Below are positions 9,576 through 21,614 of a stretch of 49,127 nt of DNA, piece after piece. The stretch is from NCBI RefSeq assembly GCF_000350225.1, contig NW_005179142.1, forward strand, positions 78,971-128,097, read 5' to 3'. Positions within the stretch are counted from its first letter, which is position 1. Every line of letters begins with the position of its first letter. The stretch is from Chondrus crispus (lineage: Eukaryota; Rhodophyta; Florideophyceae; Gigartinales; Gigartinaceae). The position numbers and the translations under genes are program-made. Under the pieces are notes generated by a model, which saw only the letters and a list, made by a program, of their open reading frames with translations, was not told the origin of the DNA and did not search any database.

Positions 9576-9757
9576 GGTGTAGCGGAATTGTCATGGAGAA
9601 GATTCATGGAGTCGAGAGAGAGGTCGTCGACACTGGCTGGACTCGATGCGCCGTGCCACGCATTCCATCCGTAACAGATGCCCGCGCGGTAGAATGCCAT
9701 AACACAGATTTTATTCAGCAGAAACATCTGGGTAACAAGTACAGTAAAGGAACAATT

Positions 9758-10246
9758 CTAGTGTCTAGGTGACAAATGGCCTCATATGAGGTCACTTTTC
9801 AACTTAATTTTTCTCGACTTGTGCTAGCTGAACAAAATGGAAAAAGATACTCTCGCCACCGCAGCTGACTTCTGCGCTGTGGAAGGGTGGAGCTTGGTGA
9901 GATCTGCACTTCCTTTCCAGGCTTTTTGAGAATACCTAAAGAAGAAGCTTTTTTAAAGAACATCAAAACGTTTTTTGTTGATATCTTCGAAACCAAAACG
10001 CCTGATTAAAATATCATCGGATTGTTGAAACTATATTAGATTCTTAGTATTTCTGTGTATTCATAACTGCTATCCCGATGTTTTGCAGGAAGCTATTGCC
10101 GAGGGAATATTGGTTAAAGAAATGGTGTCTAAACTGATTTTATAAAATTTCGATTTAATGTATACTTTTTTGCAAAAAAAACCCGGCCTCATATGAGGCC
10201 AAGCCTGACCTCATATGAGGCAAATTGCCGGTCGTCTAGACACTAG
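9758..10246. mobile_element. MITE-like inverted-repeat element with three CCTCATATGAGG palindromes
   Basis: The ends are CTAGTGTCTAG at 9758-9768 and its exact complement CTAGACACTAG at 10236-10246; one further base pair on each side also pairs. The 12-bp palindrome CCTCATATGAGG lies just inside both ends: at 9780-9791, 10187-10198 and 10209-10220, the middle one extended to 16 bp. The interior is AT-rich and codes for nothing recognisable. This layout fits a small non-autonomous DNA transposon. A clear target duplication is not visible, so a regulatory or structural element cannot be excluded. It lies upstream of both flanking genes. Confidence 0.6.
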
Positions 10247-10781
10247 ATATTTCTAAACGAGAAGTGTGACGTACGCACACAGAGACGGTTGGCTGACAGC
10301 GCGCACCACGCCGCGAGGAGCGGGGGGGCGGGGGCTGAGAAGCGGATGACTGCCTGGAGTAAAGAGAGTTGAGCAGCTGCCCCCACTGATAAGCAAAAGG
10401 GCCGACGCAAAGGGGCCGGGGCGTACAGTGGGGGCTGAGAGCGGCCGGAGGCATTACAGTGTGATCATAAGATACAGGTCCGTAAATGTCCGCGGTGGAT
10501 ACGTGTCCACGTGGGCGACTTCTGAACGGGTTCGATTAGTAGTTGGTTGTTGACACTTGGAGGAGATCAATCTCCGCCCCCTCCCTCACCCTCCCGGTCG
10601 GATTACCTTCCCCCGTATTCCACATTGTTTCACAAGTCTCCAGTCTCCAGTCTCTTTCTCCTCATCAAGTGCCAATCTCCTTCCCATTGATCAAGCCGCA
10701 CCCCCTCAGCTCGTCCCATCAACTTGGCCATGGCGCCACACTAACCGCACAACCACTCACGTCTCCGCATCTGCCTTGAAC

Positions 10782-12431
10782 ATGCTCGCCTTCCTCGCCC
10801 CCCTCCCCCTCCTCCCCAACCCCCGAGCATCGTCTGCCCTACGCCACCGCCCCCTTCGTTCCTCACCGTCCCTCCCCCGCCAATCCCGCGCTCGCCTTAC
10901 AGCCACAGCCGCCACCCCCCAGTCCCCTCCCCGCGCCCCTGCCTCTGTGCACAATGCCAACGTCGTGATCGTCGGAGGCGGCCCGTGCGGCGCCTTCGCC
11001 GCCGCGCAGCTCAATCGTCGGGGAGTCGCCTGCACGCTCATCGAGAAAATCAGCGACTTCTCAGACTTCAACCCTACCCGCTCCTTCCACCAGGTCGTGT
11101 TCTACCGCGGCCGCAAAGTCCTCGCCACCATCCCTGGCCTCCTTGACTACCTCGCCCCGTGGGCAGCCCCGATGGACACCTTCAAGGCCACCGTTTGGAC
11201 GGCCGATAAAGCGCTCAGGAATATTGAGAGAGAGCTGCTCCCTTGCGATGGTAACCCCGAGCTCAGGTTTTTGAGGTCGGACTTGTCCAAAGCCCTCAGC
11301 GATTTTGTCCAGGGAAGGTGTAACGCAGTGACTACCATGTATGGAACAGTTGTTGAGGCGATCGAGTTTGGGGAGGATGGGGCCATGGAGCTGCGTTTGG
11401 ATACGGATGGGCGCAAACATTCGCTCACCACCAAGCTCGTGCTTGCATGCGACGGCAGAAATTCCACAGTCATAAACGAGATACTGCGAGAGGAGAAGGA
11501 GTCTTCACATATATCTTCCTCAAAGGGCTCGGGGCTTACGACCCTCGGGTCACCCGCTGTCGGCATGAACATCAAAGGCGTCGTCGTCAAGGAAAACTTT
11601 ACCGAGTTGCTCACCCCGCCTGCTCCAATCGAAGAGTCGGAGGGCGGCAATCGCGTCTTGGTGGGCGCCAAGAAGAACCGCCCCAGAAACGCAGTGTTTT
11701 CCCTCATCGTCTTTCCGCTCGTCCCTGGCGCCGTCAAAACCTTGGGCGGCTTCTTAGGGCTTAGCGCAAACTTACCGAATCACGAGCTGTGGAAGGCTCA
11801 GACCGTCGAGGAGGGGTACAGGTTGTTCGAGGACAACTTCCCGCAGGCCAAAATCCGCGAGTGCATTTCGGAAGAGCAGATGGCCACCTTCGTCCAGACG
11901 CGTCCGTCCGTGTTTTGCCCCATCACTAGACGCGATTCCCTCGCATTTCGCGTGGGAGAGCCGGCGCAGGGCGGCGTTTTGGTTATGGGAGATGCGGCTC
12001 ACAGCTTCCCACCGGATCTGGGGCAAGGCGTGAACTCGGCGTTTGAAGACGTGGCCGTCTTTACCGATTTGTTAGATGGCTTTTCGAACGACACTTCCTT
12101 GGACACGGTGCTCAAGGAGTACGAGGCGAGACGCGATGCCGATACTACGGCGCTGACAAAGATCGCGCGAGTCGCCGCGCCATACCAGTATGGGCAGAAT
12201 AAGCTAGGGAGTATGCTCTCGGTATTCAACCGAAATGGGAGAGACAAGTTAACCAAGCTGCTTCCCAACTTTTTCTACCCGGCCATGATCACACTCGTCT
12301 ATTCCGATATACCGTACTCTTGCATTCTGTCACGAACGAATGCAACGACGCTGCGCATCTGGCTCCTCGCGGCGTCGTTGGTGGTCGGGCCTCTTGCCAG
12401 CGTGCTGTTCCTCTCCGGCTTGGCCCAATGA
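10782..12431 (+). CDS. FAD-dependent monooxygenase, kynurenine 3-monooxygenase-like, probably plastid-targeted
   Basis: 549 residues from the ATG at 10782. The frame is open further upstream to 10557, but the segment before 10782 reads like untranslated leader and the later start gives a clean transit-like peptide rich in Ala, Pro, Arg and Ser (about 1-58). The FAD-binding fold follows: VVIVGGGPCGAFAAAQL at 61 with acidic LIEK at the end of the second strand. ACDGRNSTV matches the DG motif, and GDAAHSFPPDLGQGVNSAFED near 402-422 is the second FAD/ribityl motif of class A flavoprotein hydroxylases. The last 25 or so residues form a hydrophobic helix, a C-terminal anchor as also seen in kynurenine monooxygenase. 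The substrate cannot be deduced; a plastid pigment, quinone or aromatic compound is as likely as kynurenine. Confidence 0.85.
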   Translation: MLAFLAPLPLLPNPRASSALRHRPLRSSPSLPRQSRARLTATAATPQSPPRAPASVHNANVVIVGGGPCGAFAAAQLNRRGVACTLIEKISDFSDFNPTRSFHQVVFYRGRKVLATIPGLLDYLAPWAAPMDTFKATVWTADKALRNIERELLPCDGNPELRFLRSDLSKALSDFVQGRCNAVTTMYGTVVEAIEFGEDGAMELRLDTDGRKHSLTTKLVLACDGRNSTVINEILREEKESSHISSSKGSGLTTLGSPAVGMNIKGVVVKENFTELLTPPAPIEESEGGNRVLVGAKKNRPRNAVFSLIVFPLVPGAVKTLGGFLGLSANLPNHELWKAQTVEEGYRLFEDNFPQAKIRECISEEQMATFVQTRPSVFCPITRRDSLAFRVGEPAQGGVLVMGDAAHSFPPDLGQGVNSAFEDVAVFTDLLDGFSNDTSLDTVLKEYEARRDADTTALTKIARVAAPYQYGQNKLGSMLSVFNRNGRDKLTKLLPNFFYPAMITLVYSDIPYSCILSRTNATTLRIWLLAASLVVGPLASVLFLSGLAQ

Positions 12432-15400
12432 GCGCATCTCTCCTCGGACGGATCATCGCATCCGCAGCCATCCGGGACAGAGAACCGGGCGGGGGACGAT
12501 CATCCTTCTGTCACGGATAGGTGGTTTTGTCGATTCTAGCTCTTCGACATCTCGCTCGTGAACGTGGCAAGATGCTTCGGCGGGGTGCGCGAAAAGACCC
12601 ATAGCATCGTCGCACGTGTCGAAACTCGAAGGACTTTATAAACAGCCGACGTACGGAAGAGCTGGATGCGTGCGAAGTTGTGCGTGCGTGCTGGATCCAC
12701 GAATGATCAAAACGAGTGATTTGGATGCGCGCTTAGATAGGTTGGGTGAAACGAGTGTGCATTTCGTACAGTGCACATGCCCGGTAAGCAGTTTTTTATC
12801 TCATTTTATTGAACATTCCTACACACGAAGCAGTTTAGGCCTGGATCATTCTCCTGTCGCGAAAGTTGTTCTACCGTTGCAGCTACAACACCAGTCTCTG
12901 ATCGGGTATTTCTTACAAGCGTAATAACCCTGTGCTGCCATCTTCTTATCATCCTTCACTGCGACGATATCTTCTACGTATGATATTTCCAAAAATCCGC
13001 ACTTGTTACTATGGAATCTTGTGGCACCTGCGGCGCAACGAAGACGGCAGGACTCTCAGTCGGAAAACCTCCTAACGATAGAAAAACAAGACAAACTGGA
13101 CCACTGTGTAGCAAACATCCAAGCTTCGTCATATCAGGTGGGCTTGTAACACCTGCTATGTCTCGTTTGAAAAAAGGGAGACTTTATCGAGTTATTGCTC
13201 CACGAAACTGCCGTTTAGAGCACTCGCTCCCATACATTCAAAATACTAGTTTTTTTCGGGCTATCTTCCTCTGCATTTCGCTGACCTAACTATTTGTCAT
13301 GAAGGCTTGCTCCTCGATTCACATCAAACAAAAAAATGGACGAGGAATGTCCGAGAGGGAGGGGTACCTGCAGCCACTTACTTTCAAGTTTTGCTTACTT
13401 CATATGTAAGCATGTGTGTCCTTGTACGGGTCCTCTTCTCACATGTACCTCGATAATGAGTCAGATAGCAGCTGTGCAAATGTGAGCGTCTTCCAGCAAC
13501 CCGAGCAGTACTAACAATCCCTGGTGTATTCTCTTGACTGAGGAGAATCTCTTACGAACAGAGCATGCAACACGACTGCGCTATGTCTGATTCATGTGCG
13601 AGTACTCTACAAAGGAAAACCGGACGTTTGAAGAATCAAGGTACTACGAGAAGATGTGTGAAGATTCAAGATGCTGTGGATTGAATGCACTCTGGCGTAC
13701 CATTTCGAAGGGTCCCACCTGCAAACACAAAAAAAAAAAAAAAAGTGTGAGACCGACTCTTCCTCCGGGTGTGGAACTTTTCGAGGAATCTTGGTGTCTC
13801 GACGGGCCAGATGTAGGAGCGCTGCACATTCGATTGACGAACAGCACATGCGCAAGTGTAATCTTGTGGTCTGCACGCCAACAGAGCAGTTCCAGGATCG
13901 CCGGCATTCGCAATACTGTAGTAGATATGTGCCCGCACCGCTTCTGTATTCGGCATACAGCGTGAGCACCGCAGACATGCAAAATCTGTGGACATCCACA
14001 GCGGTGCTGCGCTGCAAAACGTGAAGTGGTAGTCTCTAATGTTACCCCAGGAGAGCAGCAGCTTGTTTCTGGTCAGGCTGCCAGGCCACTGTCGAATTGA
14101 TACGTGTGACCGAAGCGACAAAACTAGTAATATTTTAAAACAAACGAGGTATCAAAATGAAATCATTTGTATGCATGCAATATTCTTATTCTATATGTAG
14201 CAGAAAAGAATGGGCTACTTCATAGTGAAGCAGGTGCGTTCGACTGAAGGAGCTGTCAGTATTTTGCGAAGTAGCACGTGTTCCGAGCGATTTGAAAAAA
14301 GATCTTCTGTAAGTAAACTGTATATACAGAACACTAGGATCATTTTTGATGCCATGCGGCAACAGATTTTCGAAATGGTGGCTTGCCTCGCATGTTGTTT
14401 GGGGCGCATGAAAATGCAGACGCAGTTAGAGGGTGAAGCCGTCTGCCAAGAAAGTATGCCATTCTTGACACCGACTGATACTGTACATTCATCTCTAGAA
14501 CGAATATCTACAGCGTCTCTCCTGAAACGCCTCCGTCATTTTGGAACGTCATGGATTGTAAAGCGTGTTAAAACAGGCCACTCCTGTCCGCGCCGCACCT
14601 TGACCGAACCCGCGCCTCCTGCCTCTTTTGCCGTTTCTAAAATATAGCGGTTCGCCTTGAATTAGTTTTAAGACACTCACGAGGAAACGTCAAGAATCAC
14701 AGCAGGCATTGCAAAGCGACACTGTGACATGAGTATGATCGCAACTTGTTTAGCCAGTCTCCGATGAAAAGCAGATGTGCATTTCGTAGGGAAAAGCAAA
14801 AGGCGTCAAGTTACTGACAATGGTTTTGAATCCTCATCGCGACATAAGCTTGATTTTTACGCAAGAGAGCGCCTACGGCTTCAGGCTCGCCAAATTTTTC
14901 TAAAAATGACCGGGAATGACTGGCAGTTCTCACTGGGATTTGTCCTGTAGTGACACAGAACTCTCTAAGTGGCGAGAGCACCCTTCCTCTACTCATCGAA
15001 CAAGTACAACACAAGAAAGAAAAGAGCTTGTGACCTCATGCAGTACGAGGTCTTTTCTCAGCCCAACACTAGCTAGCGACCCAGTTCAAAGATAAAAGTA
15101 CAAGCAGCCCGAAAACAATGGCACAACTCGATATCTTCACTTTCTTTTGCGACGCTATTACTGAAATCGATTCTGGAAGCTTCGCTATGGCATAACCGGG
15201 CCCCCTGTCAGCATTCTGAAAACCACGACTCCGTATATTGTGCCAATATAGTTCGCTTCCGGAGACTCATTTACTTTGGCGCGATATCACATTGGATATA
15301 GAATGTCAGGAACAGCTGGTCTCAGAAGAGATGTTTAGAACTATTCTTGTCGTGCAAGCTTCTTCAGTATTTCTAAGACTTGATGGTAAGGATAAAGACC

Positions 15401-17723
15401 GTTCTGCATTCAGTAGCAGTATGTTCGCACAAATTATCATGAAGTGGCATTGTGATCACACGTCATGTCGACAACACGGCATCTATGTGCCTACTTTTGG
15501 GGAGGGACCCGCATAGTATGTTGCTTATGAGAAAATTCAGAAAAGGATAATCGTATACAGTATCACAGAGCTTGCACGCTTGAATGTTTCTCATTTTCTG
15601 CTGCTAGCTCTGTCTCGCAACACACACGTTGGCCCCTTCAGTTGCACGGAGTTAGGTCCAAAGATAAATCATGTCCCAGGCCCCCCGCGACTACCACACG
15701 AATACCGGTAGAATTCTTACGGTGTTCGAGTGAATTCCAATTGTATGCTTCATGATTGTACGGTATGTTGGGACTGGGTACTTCACAGATATTTTAAAGT
15801 GCTTTGTGATATTTACCTTTACCTGGGTGTCCTCGGCGTGAAAAAGCCGCAAAGTTGGGCCGGTCGGACTTATCCTCGTCAACGCCTAGGAGACATTCCT
15901 CCCCCACTGATTCAACCTCGCCTTTTGAATTTGTTCTAGTACGAGACGATGAAACCACAACCCATAGATCCATAGTTTGGGTATTCTGCGTAGATGGCGT
16001 CAAGCAATGCCCCAAAAAGGCAATGTACTGCTACCGTGCAACAGATGTGAAAAGGATTCCCAGAGTTCATAGGGACTGGTACAGACGGCGCAGACCAGCA
16101 CCCGTTTTAGTTCTACAAATTCGTCGCGCCATTGTGATAACCGCTTTGCATCAGACGGGTCTGCCATTGGACGAAAATAAATACATGAGTGTTGTTCAGA
16201 ATTTACAAGGCAATGCAGGGAGCATGTGCCAGGTAGGCATCTTTGCGCGTCAAGAAATATGCCTCTTATCGGAGCTCAAAAACGATCCCCCAACCATTCC
16301 GTATGTACATATGCTTCCCAGCTGACAGCGGAGAAAGACATGCTCCTCTGGGGCGAGAGTGATCGTCCCCAAGCAGAACTGTGGTCGCAGGTCGGAGGGC
16401 AATGGAAATTGCTCAGGCTTGTTTTAACGGCGAAAAGCTTATACATGTATCTGCTCTTGGTGCCAAAAGCGAAATGGAGAGAAACTTGATAGCCTGCCCG
16501 TGAAGGCAACGGATATCATTATGCATGCGATCCGAATATTTAGGATACTGAATGGCCTATTTCCTCAATGAGCTGAATTTCAACAACAAGTAAATATATC
16601 GGGCAGAAAAGAGGCTCGTTCAAAAGCAATGATTCATTTTCAATATAGGAGAAGTTGCCCTGGCCCTGTACTTAATAATTACCAGTCCAAAATGAGACGG
16701 GGGCTAGACGGTTGATAGACCAGCAATCCCTGGTCCAGTCGGGGAGGGGCAGGGCAACTGTTTGAATTCTGGGATTCTGATCGAAAAAACTGTTAATAGA
16801 TTCTGGAACAATCGCTCAATGTAAGCCGTGTGTTAGCGATGCGCATCATCGCACACTCATGAACGCGATTTCATCGCCATGAACTGTTATCTTCGTTCGG
16901 AAGCTCTGCATTCTCGTTGCTTAACTGCACATAGCGCCGAATTTATTAGATGTTATTTACAAGTCGTTTACATCTGTATCTGCATTCTGACAATACCTTT
17001 CCTGTGCGTGGAATGTAAAAACGTGTTCATCAATTGTTTTCATTTATGGGAGCGTTGGGAGCGAAGTCCTCTGTACATGCTCTCTCTCCATCGTCACTGA
17101 CGTTGCAACTCAGAAATGTAGGCAATTTAGTTCAATACTAGATCATAAACGATTCGCACATTCGAATTCTTCTTAACAGACCGTCCTTGGTTTGCTTTTT
17201 AATGCCTCTCGGAATCTGGTATTCCAGAGTGCACTGAGATGAAAATGACGCAGTAAAATCAAAAGAGTTGCTCTCGCTCCCTGTCAGCGATCGAAGCGGG
17301 TTATGACGCAAGTTCTTGCCTAACGTCATCTCCAAACTTGTGTCTTGCGCAAGAGCATGGCAGGTCATAATATAAAATGGAAAATTGACAAGTCACGTTT
17401 GGAGGCCCAGGAGCGCGAAGGTACCCCTGTTTGCACGTTGAGATAATAAACTTTTGCAAAAAAAGACAAGTGAGAGGAAAAACTCAGTATGTTTCCTGGC
17501 AAACACGTAAACGACCCGATTTTTTGACATCCGCACATTGCGGGCATTGTACAACTTTACTACAGTACCAGTGTGTGACGACAAGGAACGGCTTGATGGC
17601 GAATCTAATTTTTGGGGTATACAGTACTTGTGCACATAGCGATCCAAAGAGACTCTGTACGTCAAGTGATCTCTACTCTGAGATGACTGTACCTCTGAGG
17701 AGACAGTGAAAACGATTCGTACA
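12432..17723. other. Gene-poor region, no supported gene
   Basis: More than 5 kb with only short frames on both strands, none showing conserved motifs or sustained coding character. It contains an A-tract at about 13729-13744, many scattered TACAGTA-like words and the small inverted-repeat element at 16652-16760. Decayed transposons are the most likely origin. An RNA gene lacking a recognisable fold could be missed. Confidence 0.5.
16652..16760. repeat. Small inverted-repeat element (about 109 bp)
   Basis: AGTTGCCCTGGCCC at 16653-16666 pairs at 13 of 14 positions with the complement of 16746-16759. Inside is another hairpin (ACCAG-CAATCC-CTGGT region near 16720). A 14-bp word identical to the right-hand arm recurs alone at 42674-42687. 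This looks like a very short non-autonomous transposon or its remnant. Confidence 0.45.
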
Positions 17724-17760
17724 GTACCCGGAAAAGGTCAGTACCCTGAAAAGGTCAGTA

Positions 17761-18696
17761 CAGTGAACCCTCTCGATATGGATACGCTCGGTGGACGTGA
17801 TCCGTATCCATTTGCGGAGGATATTGACATCCGGAGACCGTATCATAACGTATCATAACGGTGTCACGGTGCATCTCTCAGAATGTCTGTGCTTTACTTA
17901 AAAAATGTATCTAAATGTATTGAATGCGCTCTGCTTGCGTAGTTATAAGATGACCTGTGATGTTTACCCTATTTGCTAATTGGGCAGAGACCCAAGCTGC
18001 GACTGCGCGTTCGAGATATGGGCTGGTAACTGACGCGGAGCGCTTGAACTTTTTTGTAGAGATATCGGGACGAAAACCATACTTTCCGTTGATGATGCGG
18101 GACATGACAGCTTGAGCAGGAGGTTTAGAAAGGGAAAACTGTACTGAGGCCCACCTCGCAAGGGCGCTTTGTGACGTCTGCTCCTTGCTCTTTTTGCGCC
18201 GTTGGAACTCTGCACATATTTGTTGCTTTTGGGCGAGGTTAAGCTCAGAGCGCTTCATCGACGATTGTCGCTTGACGGGGGCAGATGGCTACGGTGCTGA
18301 CAACACGCAATGTTTGCGATCAGAGGAGATTTATTGGGGGAGGACCAACAGGAGTATATGCTAGAAAGATGTTTTTGTCGAGAATGATGATAATTGCGAA
18401 GCCTCAGACGGGGATTGGAATTTATTGAGCAGATTGTGAACGGATTGATCAAGAATGAACGGTTATGGGGTAATTTGTGCCTTGGCCTCTCAAAAGTAAC
18501 CATAAAATACGTTTTAAGTAGGAGGGGTCTGTATGATATGCTTATTTCACATTGAAACCGATATCCAATTGAGGAATATTCTACAGACATTGTTTTTTGG
18601 TAAAAATTTGTAAGCTACGGAGTCCGTCGCTCGACTTTTTATCCGTTTACGGAGGATATCCATATGGAGAATGATCCTTATCGGGAGGGTTCACTG
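17761..18696 (-). mobile_element. Non-autonomous pogo/Tigger-like element, 936 bp, TA target duplication
   Basis: The ends are CAGTGAACCCTC (17761 on) and GAGGGTTCACTG (to 18696). The inverted repeats agree at about 21 of 23 positions. TA flanks both sides (17759-17760 and 18697-18698), the family's target duplication. Inside, the minus strand keeps only the N-terminal DNA-binding part of a transposase (18258-17911); the whole DDE nuclease is missing, so it can move only with help from a related enzyme. A subterminal motif with GGAGGATAT occurs near both ends. Confidence 0.9.
17911..18258 (-). pseudogene. pogo-family transposase, N-terminal DNA-binding fragment only
   Basis: 115 residues. 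A Psq-type helix-turn-helix (LNLAQKQQICAEF then SALARWASVQFSLS) is followed by a CENP-B-type second HTH (LERAVAAWVSAQLANRVNITG). The frame stops about 150 bp before the element end and the nuclease domain is gone, so this is an internal-deletion derivative. The surviving fragment could still bind terminal repeats and act as a repressor if expressed, which is speculation. Confidence 0.82.
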
Positions 18697-18867
18697 TACC
18701 CTGAAAAGGTCAGTACCCTGAAAAGGTCAGTACCCTGAAAAGGTCAGTGCCCTGAAAAGGTCAGTGCCCTGAAAAGGTCCGTACCCCGAAAAAGTCAGTA
18801 CCCTGAAACGTTCAGTACAGTACCCTAAAAATGGTCAGTACCCTAAAAAGGTCAGTACCCAGGGATC

Positions 18868-21614
18868 GCTTTGTACTCCAATGAAGGCCTTCATCACTGC
18901 AGGGCCCGTATCCAGAAGGACGCGGCATGCAAAACAAGTTCGACACAAATATATAGTGATCTAAATGGCGGACTTGCGGAACAGAGAGGAATAGGTTGCA
19001 GGGAATGTTTCAGGTGCGAGTGCGTAGTGGTTCGGGAAGGTGGACTTGTGGAATACATAATAGTGCATTACAGCGAATCTTTCATGCCAAATAAGTGGAG
19101 AATGCCTGCAGCTGCACAATACAGTCACGTGCTGCACGATAGGGTGCAATATTACATGGATGACTCGTCCCAAGAAGAGAGGGTACACCGTCAACTTCAT
19201 TCTGCTAGCAAATACCGATTGAGAGCAGTGGGGATGGGTAGAAAATGATCAAGGACAAAGAGGTTGGTATAGATTTGCGCTCAGAGGCATGAATTCCTGA
19301 CACTTCTGGTCTTCCACCGAGGGCCAAGGTACAGACAGCATAGCAAGCAGCATTGCGAAAGCCATCCCCTCTCGCAGTACTTAAAATGCATTGCATGCTT
19401 GGATGCCGGGACTGCAGTTCGGCACGGAGAGTGCTGGCGCAATCCCCACAATATTCCACGTTTGTGCTCATGGAAAAATGTCTGCTTTCCAGAAGGTACG
19501 ATTGTACGGTATAACGGGGAGGCTTTATGTACAGTGCTTGTGCAGTCCATTTGGCGCGGATACAGTGTGCAGGTGCTATACTGTACAGGGTTTTGGCAGT
19601 TGCTTTGGCACTGCCGATCGGGTTCGGGGCCCTAGCACGTACTGGGGAGCGTGTGTCGAGCAATATGATCTTCGAGGACGGTTGAAACATACGATGAGGG
19701 AACACGTAGCGAGGGCATTGCTGTGTGGGCGGGATGAGGGAAAGGGGATAGCAGGGTGGTGGACAATCGAATCGGTAACCGATCGAGCAGGACCCCTTGC
19801 TGACGAGACTTGTACAGTACAAAGCGAGCGAAGCTCATCGGGCTCGCCATCTGCCGATGAAATCCGAGGTTGTCGACAGGAGAGCAGGAACCAAACGTCT
19901 CTGTTTAGAGGTTACCCTTCACCCTTGAAGGGTACTATGGGGCCATATGGTTTTGAAAGGGAGGCCTATGGGGATAACGTGCCGAGAAGGATGGTGCAAG
20001 GCATCAGCCAATGATCTATGCGGATGCGATGGAAATGTGGTGAAGGGCATTACGCCTGTCTTCAATTCCCGTTAGGACATGCATTCGGAGGCGGAAGGCC
20101 GCTTTTGAAGGTCAGCGAGCCAAGGAGAGTTGTCCCATAGCATGCCCCCTTCCACCTTGTGGAAGAGCATTAAAGCATCACGGTTTCATAACTCCCCCGT
20201 ATCTTCTTCGTACAGTATCATTTTGATGTGGTACTGCCGCAGGCGGCCCACTCGTAGCTCATGCAAACGGTGAACTAATTGCAACTAATTAGGTCAAGGC
20301 GCTTCCGCGGAGGTCCTTTTTCCTCACTACACGCAAGTCATCCCTCTTGCTCATCGACACCTCTATCTCTTGCCTGGCGCCCTTTCCCCACCGCTACTCA
20401 TTCCTTGTGTACGCATTGCTCTCATCCTGCATCCCCTTCTGGTTCACCTCCGTGAAAAGTGACCACCGCACATTCACATCGAGTTGAAACCCCACTAAAA
20501 TACCTCCCCTTCAATGCCCCCGGCACTCTAGAAGTATGAGCAAATTTGCATGCGTCACGATACTGCCGCCATACAGAGCATCTCGATCTTGGCCACACTC
20601 GTAACCGTCTATCCGACTCCGTCGCATTTCGCCTCACTTTTTCCGCTCTCCGTATTACAGTATCCAGCGCCTCAGTGCGGCTATGTTTACACTCTTTGCT
20701 TCGCTTATATAATCCTCTTGCATAATCTTTCCCCGTTAGCCTGCCCCATTACTTGGATGACCATGTGTAGGGGCATCTAATACACACAACCACACCGCTC
20801 CGCACCCGTAAAGTCGTAGATCTCTATTTCTTCATAACCGATCAATTTACAGTTCATTCTCCGGATTAAAGCACAGATGGATCGGTCTACAGCGTACCAG
20901 CGTACACACCATTTTCATGGACTGCCATGCATCTCAGCAGCAGATGGGACAATAGAATTAACCCCCGAAACTGAAGGAGCTTGAGCCACCCCTTTTGCTC
21001 CAAATAAATATCCGCTGTACCGCTGGCCCCTTCTGTTCGAACAAGTTTTTGGTCCCCAAGCCATTCAGCCCGCATAGCAAAGGAACTCTCTACTCTTCCC
21101 TCTAGTCATCTTCAGCCTGCCCCAAGCTCGTTCAACACGCCTCCCACGTTTCAATCAAATCCTGTTTTATATAGGGAGGGCCGATCACTGAGTCATTAGC
21201 AAGCGATCTACATGAGAGCCCACGTTCGCTTTTTCCTTTCTATGGGCCTGCAAACTTCTGGACCCATTTCTATTGCGCGATGGCAGTATACTGCTTTTCC
21301 ACTCAGAGATTGTGCAACTTACTTTGGCCCGCAGAACTGATCTACGTCTGAACGTTTACCGACTTGTCATATCTATCATAGATCTGTCATTCTCATATTG
21401 ATGCTGGCGTACGTCATAGACCTCGCAATGCACAAAAATTCCCTTTGGTGAGCACTCGGCACAACATCGCAGTCGCCCAGACTTTCTCACTACATAACTC
21501 TTCTCCGCGTCTCCCTCACCTCCGAAAGGCGTGCAGACTCCAACAAGCACCCACACTCGTTTACCCATTGCGCCATCCTCCCTCTCAAGTATCTGTCTAT
21601 CTTCCATTTCTGAC
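18868..21614. other. Gene-poor region and upstream of zinc-finger gene
   Basis: Overlapping frames on both strands near 19200-20000 have no recognisable domain and biased, non-repeatable composition; I do not call a gene. TACAGTAC words occur at about 19811-19820 and 20210. From about 20300 the plus strand is pyrimidine-rich, which may be promoter or leader of the zinc-finger gene. Confidence 0.45.

Larger units (their letters stand above)
17724..18867. repeat. 17-bp minisatellite split by a transposon
   Basis: The unit is GTACCCTGAAAAGGTCA. Two copies and a 3-base start of a third lie left of the transposon (17724-17760). About ten further units, increasingly variant and with one 5-base irregularity, lie to its right (18697-18867). 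Removing the transposon and one TA rejoins an unbroken unit in phase, so the array is older than the insertion. Confidence 0.9.

Noticed and set aside
13729..13744. A-tract as sign of a retroposed gene copy
   Set aside because: No coding remnant upstream of it and no flanking direct repeat.
13607..14121. Several overlapping frames of 110-150 codons around an A-tract
   Set aside because: All cross the A-tract as Lys or Phe runs and have no family features.
14210..14647. 145-codon plus-strand frame
   Set aside because: No recognisable domain or targeting signal; composition is not clearly coding.
17724..18867. Possible CRISPR array
   Set aside because: The 17-bp units are directly adjacent without spacers and the genome is eukaryotic; it is a minisatellite.
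19205..20014. Overlapping frames of about 205 codons on both strands
   Set aside because: No motif, no clear leader, and both strands equally open; no reason to prefer either as a gene.
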